Positions 41,667-49,581 of a stretch of DNA of 49,581 nt are shown piece after piece. The stretch's first letter is position 1, and each line of letters opens with the position of its first letter. A program made the position numbers and the translations under genes. The DNA lies in NCBI GenBank assembly GCA_964407855.1, contig CAYOXI010000012.1:1-49581 (forward strand), written 5' to 3'. Below the pieces are notes generated by a model that was given only the letters and a program-made list of their open reading frames with translations, was not told the DNA's origin and searched no databases. This stretch comes from SHZI01 sp964407855 (GTDB lineage: Bacteria; Pseudomonadota; Gammaproteobacteria; Steroidobacterales; GCA-2729495).

Positions 41667-43553
41667 ATGAATTCCCGTTACGAAGCTGCTGACATCGAGG
41701 TCCTGAGCGGCCTTGATCCCGTCCGCCGCCGGCCCGGTATGTATACCGATACCAGCCGGCCGAATCATCTTGCCCACGAAGTCATCGACAACAGCGTGGA
41801 TGAGGCTCTGGCGGGGCACTGCAAGCGCATCGACGTGAAGCTCTTTGCCGACGGTTCGCTGGAAGTAACCGATGACGGGCGTGGCATGCCGGTCGACAGG
41901 CATCCCACCGAGAAGATCCCCGGCGTGGAGCTGATCCTGACCCGCCTCCATGCGGGTGGGAAGTTCTCCAGCCAGAACTACCGGTATGCCGGGGGGCTTC
42001 ACGGGGTGGGTGTCTCCGTGGTGAATGCGCTGTCGAAGAACCTCGAGGTCTGGATCCGCCGGGATGGCCGCGAGTACAACATGAGCTTCCGCAGTGGCGA
42101 GCGGACCGGGAAGCTGGAAGAGGTGGGTACCGTCGGCAAGGCCAACACGGGTACCACGCTGCGTTTCTGGCCGGATCCGAAGTTCTTCGATTCCGACAGG
42201 TTTGCTGTCAATGACCTGAAACATGTGCTCCGCGCCAAAGCGGTGCTCTGCCCGGGGCTGCGCATCCGTTTCGAGGTGGAGAAGCCCGAGCAGAAACATG
42301 AGTGGCTCTACGAGGGCGGGCTGGGCCAGTACCTCAGCGAGAGCCTGCCGGACGCCGAGCTCCTGCCCTCGCCGCCATTCACCGCCGTGCTGAAGGGCGA
42401 GCGCGAGGAAGTCGAGTGGGCGATAGCCTGGGCCGATCCGGCTGGTCCGGGAGTGACCGAGTCCTATGTCAACCTGATTCCCACCGCCCAGGGAGGCACC
42501 CATGTGGGTGGGCTGCGCAGCGGCCTCACCGAAGCCCTCCGGGAGTACTGCGAGTTCCGGAACCTGCTCCCGCGCGGGGTCCGCCTTGCCCCGGAGGATG
42601 TCTGGGACGGACTCCACTACGTCCTGTCAGTGAAGATGCAGGAGCCCCAGTTCTCGGGGCAGACCAAGGAGCGGCTGAGTTCCCGCGAGTGCGCGGCCTT
42701 CGTCGGTGGGGTCGTCAAGGACTCCTTCTCGCTGTGGCTTAACCAGCACACGGAGGAGGGCGATGCGATTGCCGAGCGGGCGATCGTGGCCGCCCAGCAG
42801 CGTTCAAGGGCCGCCCGGGTGGTCGTGCGGAAGAAGATCACCAGCGGTCCGGTGCTGCCGGGCAAGCTCACCGACTGCAGCAGCACGGATCCGGAACGCG
42901 GTGAGCTGTTCCTCGTCGAGGGCGACTCGGCCGGCGGCTCAGCCAAGCAGGCCCGGGACCGGGAGTTCCAGGCCGTGCTGCCACTCCGGGGCAAGATCCT
43001 GAATACCTGGGAGGTGGACCAGGGCGAGCTGCTCGCCTCACAGGAAGTGAGCAACATCAGTCTCGCGATCGGCGCCGAGCCTGGCAGCACCGACCTCAGC
43101 AGCCTGCGCTACCACAAGATCTGCATCCTCGCCGACGCGGATTCCGATGGCCAGCACATCTCCACGCTGATCTGCGCCCTTTTCGTCCGGCATTTCCCTC
43201 AGTTGTTACGGGCCGGGCACATCTACGTCGCGATGCCGCCCCTGTACCGCATCGACGCGGGCAAGGAGGTCTACTACGCGCTGGACGACGCCGAGCGCCA
43301 GGGAGTACTGGACCGGCTGAGTGCCGAGGGGGTGCGGGCCAGACCCAATGTGACGCGCTTCAAGGGCCTGGGGGAGATGAGCCCGCTGCAGCTGCGCGAG
43401 ACCACGATGCTTCCCGAGACCCGGCGGCTGGTCCAGCTGACGGTTTCCCCGGAGGACGACACCGAACAGCTGCTGGACATGCTGCTGGCGAAGAAGCGCT
43501 CGGCCGACCGGCGGAGCTGGCTCGAGTCCAAGGGCAACCTGGCGGAGATCTGA
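41667..43553 (+). CDS. parE: DNA topoisomerase IV subunit B ParE
   Basis: A 628-residue GHKL-type ATPase subunit that decatenates daughter chromosomes with ParC. The N-terminal ATPase has VIDNSVDEAL, DGRGMPVD and GLHGVGVSVVNAL; the TOPRIM region has EGDSAGGSAKQ and LPLRGKILN. ATG 41667 aligns with the E. coli start (Y-x-A-x-x-I-E-V-L); a GTG 21 bases upstream is also in frame. parC follows after 6 bases. Confidence 0.98.
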   Translation: MNSRYEAADIEVLSGLDPVRRRPGMYTDTSRPNHLAHEVIDNSVDEALAGHCKRIDVKLFADGSLEVTDDGRGMPVDRHPTEKIPGVELILTRLHAGGKFSSQNYRYAGGLHGVGVSVVNALSKNLEVWIRRDGREYNMSFRSGERTGKLEEVGTVGKANTGTTLRFWPDPKFFDSDRFAVNDLKHVLRAKAVLCPGLRIRFEVEKPEQKHEWLYEGGLGQYLSESLPDAELLPSPPFTAVLKGEREEVEWAIAWADPAGPGVTESYVNLIPTAQGGTHVGGLRSGLTEALREYCEFRNLLPRGVRLAPEDVWDGLHYVLSVKMQEPQFSGQTKERLSSRECAAFVGGVVKDSFSLWLNQHTEEGDAIAERAIVAAQQRSRAARVVVRKKITSGPVLPGKLTDCSSTDPERGELFLVEGDSAGGSAKQARDREFQAVLPLRGKILNTWEVDQGELLASQEVSNISLAIGAEPGSTDLSSLRYHKICILADADSDGQHISTLICALFVRHFPQLLRAGHIYVAMPPLYRIDAGKEVYYALDDAERQGVLDRLSAEGVRARPNVTRFKGLGEMSPLQLRETTMLPETRRLVQLTVSPEDDTEQLLDMLLAKKRSADRRSWLESKGNLAEI

Positions 43554-43559
43554 GGACCG

Positions 43560-45878
43560 ATGGCACGTCGCAAGAAGACCACGCACTCGTCCGCCGCCGG
43601 CCCGGCCGGCACCGCACTGCAGAGCCCGCTGCAGTTCCACAATGTGGAACGCCTGCCGCTGCGGACCTTCACGGAGAAGGCGTACCTGGATTACTCCATG
43701 TACGTGATCCTCGACCGGGCGCTGCCCCACATCGGCGACGGCCTGAAGCCGGTCCAGCGGCGGATCATCTACGCGATGAGCGAGCTGGGGCTGCTGGCCT
43801 CTGCCAAGCACAAGAAATCCGCCCGCACGGTTGGCGACGTGATCGGCAAGTTCCACCCGCACGGCGATTCCGCGTGCTACGAGGCACTGGTCCACATGGC
43901 CCAGAACTTCGCGTACCGCTATCCGATCGTCGACGGACAGGGCAACTGGGGTTCAGCGGACGATCCCAAGTCCTTCGCGGCCATGCGTTACACCGAGGCC
44001 AGACTCACGCCTTACGCCGCCACCCTGCTCGACGAGCTGGCCCATGGCACGGTGGAATGGACGCCGAATTTTGATGGCACGCTGGAAGAGCCTGTACTGC
44101 TGCCGGCCCAGCTGCCGAACCTGCTGCTCAACGGGGCCAGCGGCATCGCGGTGGGCATGTCCACCGACATTCCGCCGCACAATCTCCGCGAGGTCGTCAC
44201 CGCGCTGATCCGGCTGCTGGAGGACCCGGACACCACCCTCAAGCAGCTCTGCCAGCACATCAAGGGGCCGGATTTCCCCACCGGTGGCGAGCTCGTAACG
44301 CCACGCAGGGAGCTGCAGGCCATCTATGCGACTGGTGGTGGCACGCTCCGGCTCCGCGCCACCTGGGAGCAGGAGGGCGACGACATCGTCATCAACAGCC
44401 TGCCGTTCCAGGTTTCCGGCAGCAAGGTGCTGGAACAGATCGACGCCCAGCGCCAGGCGAAGAAGCTACCGATGGTCGACGACCTGCGGGACGAGTCGGA
44501 CCACGAGAATCCCACCCGGCTGGTGATCACACCGAAGGCGGGCAAGGTCGATGTAGGGGCGCTGATGAGCCACCTGTACGTCACTACTGACCTGGAGCGC
44601 ACACTCCGGGTGAATATCAACGTGATCGGGCTGGATGGCCGACCCTCGGTGCGCGACCTGAAGGGTCTGCTGCAGGAGTGGCTGGAGTTTCGTACCGCCA
44701 CCGTCCGGCGCCGGCTGGAGTACCGGCTGGGCCGGGTCGAGGATCGCCTGCATATCCTCGACGGCCTGCTGATTGCCTTCCTGAACATCGACGAGGTGAT
44801 CCGCATCATCCGCCGGGAAGACAAGCCCAGGGACGCGCTGATGAAGCGCTTCGGCATCACAGAGGTCCAGGCCGAGGCCATCCTCAACCTTCGCCTGCGG
44901 CAGCTGGCGAAGCTCGAGGAGATACAGATCCGCACCGAACAGGAGGAACTGGCCCGGGAACGGGACAGCCTGCAGGCACTCCTGAAGAGCGCAACCCGGC
45001 TCCGGAACCTTATTCGCGACGAGCTGCTTGCTCTGGCGGAGAAGCACGGAGATCCCCGCCGGACCGCCATTGTGGAACGGGAGGCCGCCCAGGCGCTGGC
45101 CGAGACCGACCTGGTCACCAGCGAGCCGGTGACGGTGGTGCTGTCCGCCAGCGGCTGGGCCCGGGCCGCCAAAGGCCACGAGATTGATCCTGCCACGCTG
45201 AGCTACCGCTCCGGGGATGGCTACCTGTGCTCGGCAACGGGCCGCAGTACCCAGACCGTCGTTTTCCTGGACAGTGCCGGACGGGCCTATTGCCTGGCAA
45301 CTCACTCCCTGCCGTCGGCCCGCGGACAGGGCGAGCCCCTGACGGGCCGGCTCAGTCCGGCTACCGGTGCCAGCTTTCGGGGCGTGCTGCTCGGGGATCC
45401 TGACCGCCGCTGGCTGGTGGCCAGCGACGCGGGCTATGGTTTCTTCGTGCAACTGGGCGAGCTCTATTCGCGGAACCGGTCCGGCAAGGTCTGCCTGAAG
45501 GTCCCGGAGGGCGGCGCCGTGCTGGTTCCTGCCCCGGCACCAGACGGAGATTTTCCGGGCGGTGGGCTTGTGGCGGCCCTGAGTTCGGAAGGTCGTCTGC
45601 TGGTTTTCCCGGCCGCTGACCTGCCGGAGCTGTCCCGGGGCAAGGGCAACAAGCTGTTTGGCATTTCATCCAGGAAGTACCAGGCGGGCGAGGAGCGCCT
45701 CGCTGCGGTGGCTGTGCTCGCGCCCGGAGAGTCCCTGGTCTTGCACAGCAACCAGCGGGCCATGACCCTGAAGCCCGGTGACCTGGCGGATTACCGGGGC
45801 GCCCGCAGCCAGCGAGGCGCGCTGCTGCCCCGGGGCTGGCGCAAGGTTGATCGCATGGTGGTGGTCCACGCCACCTGA
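43560..45878 (+). CDS. parC: DNA topoisomerase IV subunit A ParC
   Basis: A 772-residue cleavage-religation subunit. The active-site Tyr is Y144 (AAMRYTEARL). The quinolone-determining region reads HPHGDSACYEA with S104 and E108, the wild-type residues in E. coli numbering S80 and E84. The C-terminal beta-pinwheel starts near residue 510. It ends just before a terminator that lies inside the opposite gene. Confidence 0.98.
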   Translation: MARRKKTTHSSAAGPAGTALQSPLQFHNVERLPLRTFTEKAYLDYSMYVILDRALPHIGDGLKPVQRRIIYAMSELGLLASAKHKKSARTVGDVIGKFHPHGDSACYEALVHMAQNFAYRYPIVDGQGNWGSADDPKSFAAMRYTEARLTPYAATLLDELAHGTVEWTPNFDGTLEEPVLLPAQLPNLLLNGASGIAVGMSTDIPPHNLREVVTALIRLLEDPDTTLKQLCQHIKGPDFPTGGELVTPRRELQAIYATGGGTLRLRATWEQEGDDIVINSLPFQVSGSKVLEQIDAQRQAKKLPMVDDLRDESDHENPTRLVITPKAGKVDVGALMSHLYVTTDLERTLRVNINVIGLDGRPSVRDLKGLLQEWLEFRTATVRRRLEYRLGRVEDRLHILDGLLIAFLNIDEVIRIIRREDKPRDALMKRFGITEVQAEAILNLRLRQLAKLEEIQIRTEQEELARERDSLQALLKSATRLRNLIRDELLALAEKHGDPRRTAIVEREAAQALAETDLVTSEPVTVVLSASGWARAAKGHEIDPATLSYRSGDGYLCSATGRSTQTVVFLDSAGRAYCLATHSLPSARGQGEPLTGRLSPATGASFRGVLLGDPDRRWLVASDAGYGFFVQLGELYSRNRSGKVCLKVPEGGAVLVPAPAPDGDFPGGGLVAALSSEGRLLVFPAADLPELSRGKGNKLFGISSRKYQAGEERLAAVAVLAPGESLVLHSNQRAMTLKPGDLADYRGARSQRGALLPRGWRKVDRMVVVHAT

Positions 45879-45898
45879 CGGGCGGCGTGGTCGCGCGC

Positions 45899-47668
45899 CT
45901 AGCGGGCGGGGCCCGCCTTTTTCTGGCGGATCTGGGTCGGCTCGTCGTCATCCTCCGCCAGGACCTGCCGGACCGCAGCCGTGTCGAGCAGCTGGCTGGC
46001 CGTGAGCTCTTCCTCGTAGTCCTTCTCCAGCATGGTCAGCGCGTCCAGCAGCGTCCGGACCGTGGATTCACCCTCTCCGGCCGCCGCCGCGAGCGTGTGC
46101 AGGTCAAGTGTTGGTGGGTCAGCGCGCGAATCGAATCCTGGTCGCGGCTGATCCACCGTGGGGGCGTTGAGCGTGCCGTCGCCACTGTCCGGGCTGCCGA
46201 TCAGGAAATCCACCTGGGATCCGGCCGCCGTGAGTTCCTCGGCCGGGACGGACGAAGCCTGTGTTTCGAGCTGCCGCCGGATCCCCGTATCCGTGCTGAC
46301 GAACAGCTTTTCCAGTTCCGAGGTGATCTCTTCGCCCTCTGGTGCCGTGCCCCTGGTGACGGCTGGCATGTCCCGCGTCGGTTCGGGCCCGGTCTCGTCG
46401 TAGGCGGCGAACTCGGCTGCCAGCGGATCGTGTTCCTCGTCAGGCAGCGAGTAGGACACGGTGAGTCCCGGCTCTTCCATGGGGCGCGCGACGATGGGCG
46501 ACAGCGTGATGGTGCGCGGGGCAGCTTCCGGCTCGTCCCCGACTTCTTCGATCCGGCCCGATGGTGCTGGTCTGCTGGTTGACTTGCGGCCCCGGAACCA
46601 GAGGAAGCCACTGACCAGCAGGCCGAACACTGCGCCGGCTGTTGCCGCTGCAAGGGGGCTTGCCTCGTTGGCGGCAGGTGCCGGTCCGGAGTCCACCACC
46701 TCGACTGGCGGGGTGGGTGCCGCGGCCGTCGCGCCGGTTGCAGCCGGGGAGACCGCCAGCGGTGATGCAGGGCCGGAGGCCGGGCGGGGCCGCTCCGGTT
46801 GCAGTACGGGCTCCGGACTGAAAGCAGCGGCTGGCGCGGGCGGGCTGCGCATGGTCGGGGCCGACGGCCCCTCCGTGGCGCTCGCCGCGATGGATCTGGT
46901 CGCCGGGATAAGGAGTTCACTGCCGAGTTTGATGAGGTTGGTGTCGTCCCGGATAAAGGCCGACGGATTGGCCGCGAAAATGGCCATCGCCCGGGCCTGC
47001 AGGCTGCTCTCGCGATCCGCCAGCCGGGCAGCAATCCCGAGGAGCGTATCCCCGGCTGCAACCCGGTAGCGGCTTCCCGGTGCAATCGGGGCCGTTGAAC
47101 GGCGCAGCCGGCTCGCAGCGCCATTGGGTGCAGACGCCAGCGTGCCAGCCGTCATATCGGCGTTCTCTGTCTGCGGGGCTGCAACGAACCCAGCGGCGGT
47201 GATTGCAGCCGGCAGGGTCGGGGTGGCCTGGCCCGGGAGATCCAGCAGCAGAGCATAGTGCCGGGACAGGACCGCGGCCCCGGGACAGCGCGCCAGCAGA
47301 TGGAGCTCGTACAGGGGTTCGTTCAACGGGCGCGCGGATGTGACCCGCAGCGTGTAGCTGCCCGGGCCAATGGCTTCCGGTGTCGCGACGCGTGGCTGCG
47401 GAACGTGGCCCGGTGGCGCAGTTGCGCGCGCAGGGGCAATACATCCGGGGACCAGCGTCTCACCCGCGCCCAGCCGCACTGCAACGCTGGCTTCCAGGGG
47501 CTGGCCGAGGGCGGACCGTACCTGCAGATCGCCAAGACTCAGGGCGTAGGCCGGCGTGCCGGCCATTGCCATGACCAGGATCAGCGTGGCTTCCGGCCAC
47601 AGGCAACCCGCAGTGACAGCGCCGCGTCGGGCGCATTTCGGGGCGACTGTCGGGCGCCATTGGCGCAT
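45899..47668 (-). CDS. fimV: FimV/HubP-family polar pilus protein
   Basis: A 589-residue protein that in relatives organises type IV pili and the cell pole and, in some, cAMP signalling. Residues about 1-45 are a signal peptide, followed by the FimV N-terminal domain (LSLGDLQVRSALGQPLEA). A LysM-like domain follows (YRVAAGDTLLGIAAR, residues about 200-260), then a low-complexity Pro/Ala segment. One transmembrane helix (LAAATAGAVFGLLVSGFLWF) is near residue 345. The acidic cytoplasmic region ends with a helix (LLDALTMLEKDYEEELT). The TPR-like C-terminal part of Pseudomonas FimV is not clear here. ATG 47668 has AAGG 7 bases upstream; GTG 47683 is in frame. Confidence 0.88.
   Translation of the reverse strand: MRQWRPTVAPKCARRGAVTAGCLWPEATLILVMAMAGTPAYALSLGDLQVRSALGQPLEASVAVRLGAGETLVPGCIAPARATAPPGHVPQPRVATPEAIGPGSYTLRVTSARPLNEPLYELHLLARCPGAAVLSRHYALLLDLPGQATPTLPAAITAAGFVAAPQTENADMTAGTLASAPNGAASRLRRSTAPIAPGSRYRVAAGDTLLGIAARLADRESSLQARAMAIFAANPSAFIRDDTNLIKLGSELLIPATRSIAASATEGPSAPTMRSPPAPAAAFSPEPVLQPERPRPASGPASPLAVSPAATGATAAAPTPPVEVVDSGPAPAANEASPLAAATAGAVFGLLVSGFLWFRGRKSTSRPAPSGRIEEVGDEPEAAPRTITLSPIVARPMEEPGLTVSYSLPDEEHDPLAAEFAAYDETGPEPTRDMPAVTRGTAPEGEEITSELEKLFVSTDTGIRRQLETQASSVPAEELTAAGSQVDFLIGSPDSGDGTLNAPTVDQPRPGFDSRADPPTLDLHTLAAAAGEGESTVRTLLDALTMLEKDYEEELTASQLLDTAAVRQVLAEDDDEPTQIRQKKAGPAR
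45902..45922 (+). terminator. parC terminator inside the 3' end of fimV
   Basis: Stem GCGGGC (45902-45907), loop GGG, stem GCCCGC (45911-45916), then CTTTTT. A strong Rho-independent terminator 24 bases after parC. On the opposite strand it is translated as the last codons of fimV (Ala-Gly-Pro-Ala-Arg). Confidence 0.9.
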
Positions 47669-47743
47669 GGAGGAACCTTGCACGGTCAGTGGGGGCCGCT
47701 ATGGCGATAACAGGTGCCAAGAATCCATCCCGTGGCCGTTCCG

Positions 47744-47795
47744 GGATACGAACCAGGTCTCGTTCTGTCAGGTGAGATTCACGAACGAGGTATCC
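47744..47795. repeat. Interrupted inverted repeat upstream of fimV
   Basis: GGATAC (47744-47749) and CTCGTTC (47759-47765) pair with GAACGAG (47783-47789) and GTATCC (47790-47795). Together they form a 13-base-pair stem with a 9-base bulge on one side and a 17-base loop. It lies 76 bases upstream of the fimV start and downstream of the FimX-like stop, so it could fold in the leader of fimV or end the upstream transcript. No U run is seen. Confidence 0.4.
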
Positions 47796-47827
47796 GCGTC
47801 CGGGAGTGTGATTGAGTGCACGGCCGG

Positions 47828-49581
47828 TCAGCCAGCCGCCTGCTGTCCGGCCCGTGCATCCTCGCCCAGTACCACGCCATGGGTCTGCGTGAAGTTGCCC
47901 TGGACAAAGGCGATGCCGAGCTGCCAGAGAACAGCCATTGTGTTGGCGTTTTCCACGCGTTCCGCGATGGTCTTGATCTTCAGTTCCCGTGCCCGGGACG
48001 CAATGTCGCCGACCTTCTTCTGCAGATCCTTGTCGCGGTGCAGGCCCTGCATCAGGCTGCCGTCCACCTTCACGAACTGCATGGGTATGTGGGTGAGCAG
48101 CTGGGTCGAGTCCCGACCCGTGCCCAGGTGGTCAATGGCAAAGAGGAAGCCCGCCTTCTGCAACTGCTCGGCGAGTTCCTTGCTCTGCCTGAGCTGCTGG
48201 AGCACCACATCCTCGCTGATCTGGAAGCAGACCTGGGAGGGCTTCAGCTTGGTGCTCTGCGCCCGCGCCTGCAGCCATTCCATCAGGGAATCGTCCATGA
48301 CCGAGTCGCGGGAGAGCCGGACGAATATCAGGTTGGGTTGCCGGGCCATGCAGAACGAGAAGGAGGCGCCGATCACCCAGCGATCGATGTTCTTCATCAT
48401 GCGGGCGCGTTCGGCCGGCGGGATGAAGTCCGCCGGCAGGATTGTCTCGCCCTGCTCGTCGATCAGGCGGACGCGGGTGTCGAACACGCCCTGCACCTCT
48501 TCGTGCAGGCCCACCACCGGCTGGTGGACCAGGCGCAGCCGGTTCTGCATCAGTGCCGAGCGGATACGCGATACCCATAGCCCGTCAGTGTGGCGGAGGC
48601 GCTCGGTGATGGTCGTGGCGTCGCTCAGGATGATGCGGTTGCCGCCCTGCTCACGGCCTTTCCGGCAGGCACTTTCGGCCTCGGAGAGCAGGTCTGCCGG
48701 AGTCTGGTCCGGGTTCCGCGCCTCGCACAGGCCAATCGTGCAGGTCAGCGACGTGGACTGTGTATCGACTTCAAAGATCTGGCTGCTGACCGCCTTGCGC
48801 AACTGGCTGGCCCATGCCTGCACGTCGGTCATCGTGCCTCTCTCGAGCAGGACGCAGAACATGGTTCCACCAAAGCGCCCGCAGAGGTCAGCGGGGTGGG
48901 ACAGGTCCCGCATCAGTTCTGCGATCCGTGCGAGCAGGGTTTCGGTACCGAGCAGGCCGATGTCGGTCTGGACCCTGGAGAAGTTGTCCGGCCGGATGTA
49001 GGCGACGGCGCGGATGCCGCCCGCCTGGGGTGTAAGCAGCCTCTGGCCCATCAGGTCCAGGAAGGCATGGCGCAGGTGGAAGCCGGTGGCCGGATCCCGG
49101 CCTACCGCCTGCTCGAGTCTCACTTCCGGCGCCTGTTCGGCTGCCCGCTCCGCAAGCACCACGGCCCGCACGGCGGGCTCGCCTTCCACGGTTACTGATC
49201 GAAGGATCAGTTCGAGGGGCAATTCGGCCCGATCTTCGCGGAATGCGACCACTGGCAGGGTGTTGTCCTCCTGCCAGCGGCCCCGGAGGCAGGCGACCAG
49301 GGCCCCCTTGAGGGTGGCCTGGTCTGCTTCCCGGAAGAGATCCATGAAGGGCATCCCGGTGAGCTCGTCCTCCCGGGCATAGCCGAGCAGTGATGCCCAC
49401 GCCGGGTTTGTAGCCACCACGATACCCTCGTGGATATCCGCGATGGCCTCTGAGGCACCGCTCATCAGCGTACGCAGCTCCTGCTTGTACTGGTCGGCAG
49501 AGTTGACTAAGCCGTCGAGGGCGACGCGCAGCCGGTGCGCCTGCAGTTCCCGCCCGACCACCGCGCCCAGGCGGTGACGGT
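47828..49581 (-). CDS. fimX: FimX-like PAS-GGDEF-EAL protein with degenerate catalytic motifs (5' end beyond window)
   Basis: At least 577 residues; the reading frame is open to the window edge, so the N-terminus (perhaps a receiver domain) is missing. From N to C: a PAS domain (ADIHEGIVVATNPAWASLLGY), a GGDEF domain whose signature is RFGGTMF, and an EAL domain where the EAL position reads FDTRV. Both catalytic signatures are degenerate, so neither cyclase nor phosphodiesterase activity is expected. The EAL domain may still bind c-di-GMP (LVHQPVV and AIDHLGTGRDSTQLL are kept). This matches FimX, a c-di-GMP receptor for type IV pilus assembly. It lies just upstream of fimV on the same strand, which supports the call. 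Confidence 0.8.
   Translation of the reverse strand, partial: RHRLGAVVGRELQAHRLRVALDGLVNSADQYKQELRTLMSGASEAIADIHEGIVVATNPAWASLLGYAREDELTGMPFMDLFREADQATLKGALVACLRGRWQEDNTLPVVAFREDRAELPLELILRSVTVEGEPAVRAVVLAERAAEQAPEVRLEQAVGRDPATGFHLRHAFLDLMGQRLLTPQAGGIRAVAYIRPDNFSRVQTDIGLLGTETLLARIAELMRDLSHPADLCGRFGGTMFCVLLERGTMTDVQAWASQLRKAVSSQIFEVDTQSTSLTCTIGLCEARNPDQTPADLLSEAESACRKGREQGGNRIILSDATTITERLRHTDGLWVSRIRSALMQNRLRLVHQPVVGLHEEVQGVFDTRVRLIDEQGETILPADFIPPAERARMMKNIDRWVIGASFSFCMARQPNLIFVRLSRDSVMDDSLMEWLQARAQSTKLKPSQVCFQISEDVVLQQLRQSKELAEQLQKAGFLFAIDHLGTGRDSTQLLTHIPMQFVKVDGSLMQGLHRDKDLQKKVGDIASRARELKIKTIAERVENANTMAVLWQLGIAFVQGNFTQTHGVVLGEDARAGQQAAG

Noticed and set aside
47828..49581. An active diguanylate cyclase or phosphodiesterase.
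   Set aside because: The GGDEF position reads GGTMF and the EAL position reads FDTRV, so both active sites are degenerate.

Overview
The window is a chromosomal segment from a GC-rich gammaproteobacterium, probably not an enteric. The evidence is gene content and order: tadA and mltF lie near purL; nrdR-ribD-ribE-ribBA-ribH-nusB-thiL-pgpA forms one run; topoisomerase IV parE-parC, EttA, a DUF1820 gene, FimV and a FimX-like protein are present. Two blocks of exactly 100 N (7397-7496 and 10679-10778) show that this is a scaffolded draft. The first is not a real gap: the 55 bases on its left are repeated exactly on its right, and merging them restores one rhodanese gene in frame. I see no rRNA, CRISPR array, insertion sequence, prophage or plasmid function. 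There is one tRNA, Ser-CGA. No gene-free stretch exceeds about 300 bases, unless the weak small ORF at 6407 is not real.

Layout. 59-5629 (minus): a Tat-exported limonene-epoxide-hydrolase-like protein, a heme-type ABC importer (hmuT-hmuU-hmuV) and a membrane-anchored flavin disulfide oxidoreductase, all in one direction. 5867-9850: a DksA-like protein, a small unknown ORF, tadA, a secreted rhodanese, mltF and a small unknown ORF. 9862-9951: tRNA-Ser. 10031-13575 (minus): a PEP-CTERM-type protein, then the feoA-feoB-feoC-like ferrous iron operon under a near-perfect Fur box. 13639-14865: an FHA protein of the type VI secretion TagH/ImpI family, with no other secretion gene nearby. 15037-19361: DUF1820 gene and purL. 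19358-22857: DUF4145-like protein, ettA, and a divergent histone-deacetylase-family amidohydrolase. 22945-30049: glyA, nrdR, the riboflavin operon, nusB, thiL and pgpA. 30072-31385: a Ser/Thr kinase fused to a cyclic-nucleotide-binding domain.

31390-38635 is the accessory part: a LysR regulator, two short-chain dehydrogenases, a HapK-like protein, a methyltransferase with a long novel N-terminus, an unknown 123-residue protein, a divergent flavin/iron-sulfur oxidoreductase and an Asp/Glu-racemase-like enzyme. They are arranged around a divergent AT-rich control region. This is the best candidate for an undescribed pathway.

38696-49581 returns to core genes: xseB; a rubrerythrin, iron-sulfur reductase and DUF3501 peroxide-defence operon with a perfect 17-base palindrome at its promoter; parE-parC; then fimV and a FimX-like protein whose GGDEF and EAL motifs are both degenerate, so it is probably a c-di-GMP receptor for type IV pili.

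Themes that link the genes are iron and heme acquisition (hmu, feo), iron-dependent oxidative defence (rubrerythrin operon), flavin supply (rib operon) and polar pilus control (fimV, FimX-like). Function calls rest on motifs and family knowledge read by eye; no database search was run.
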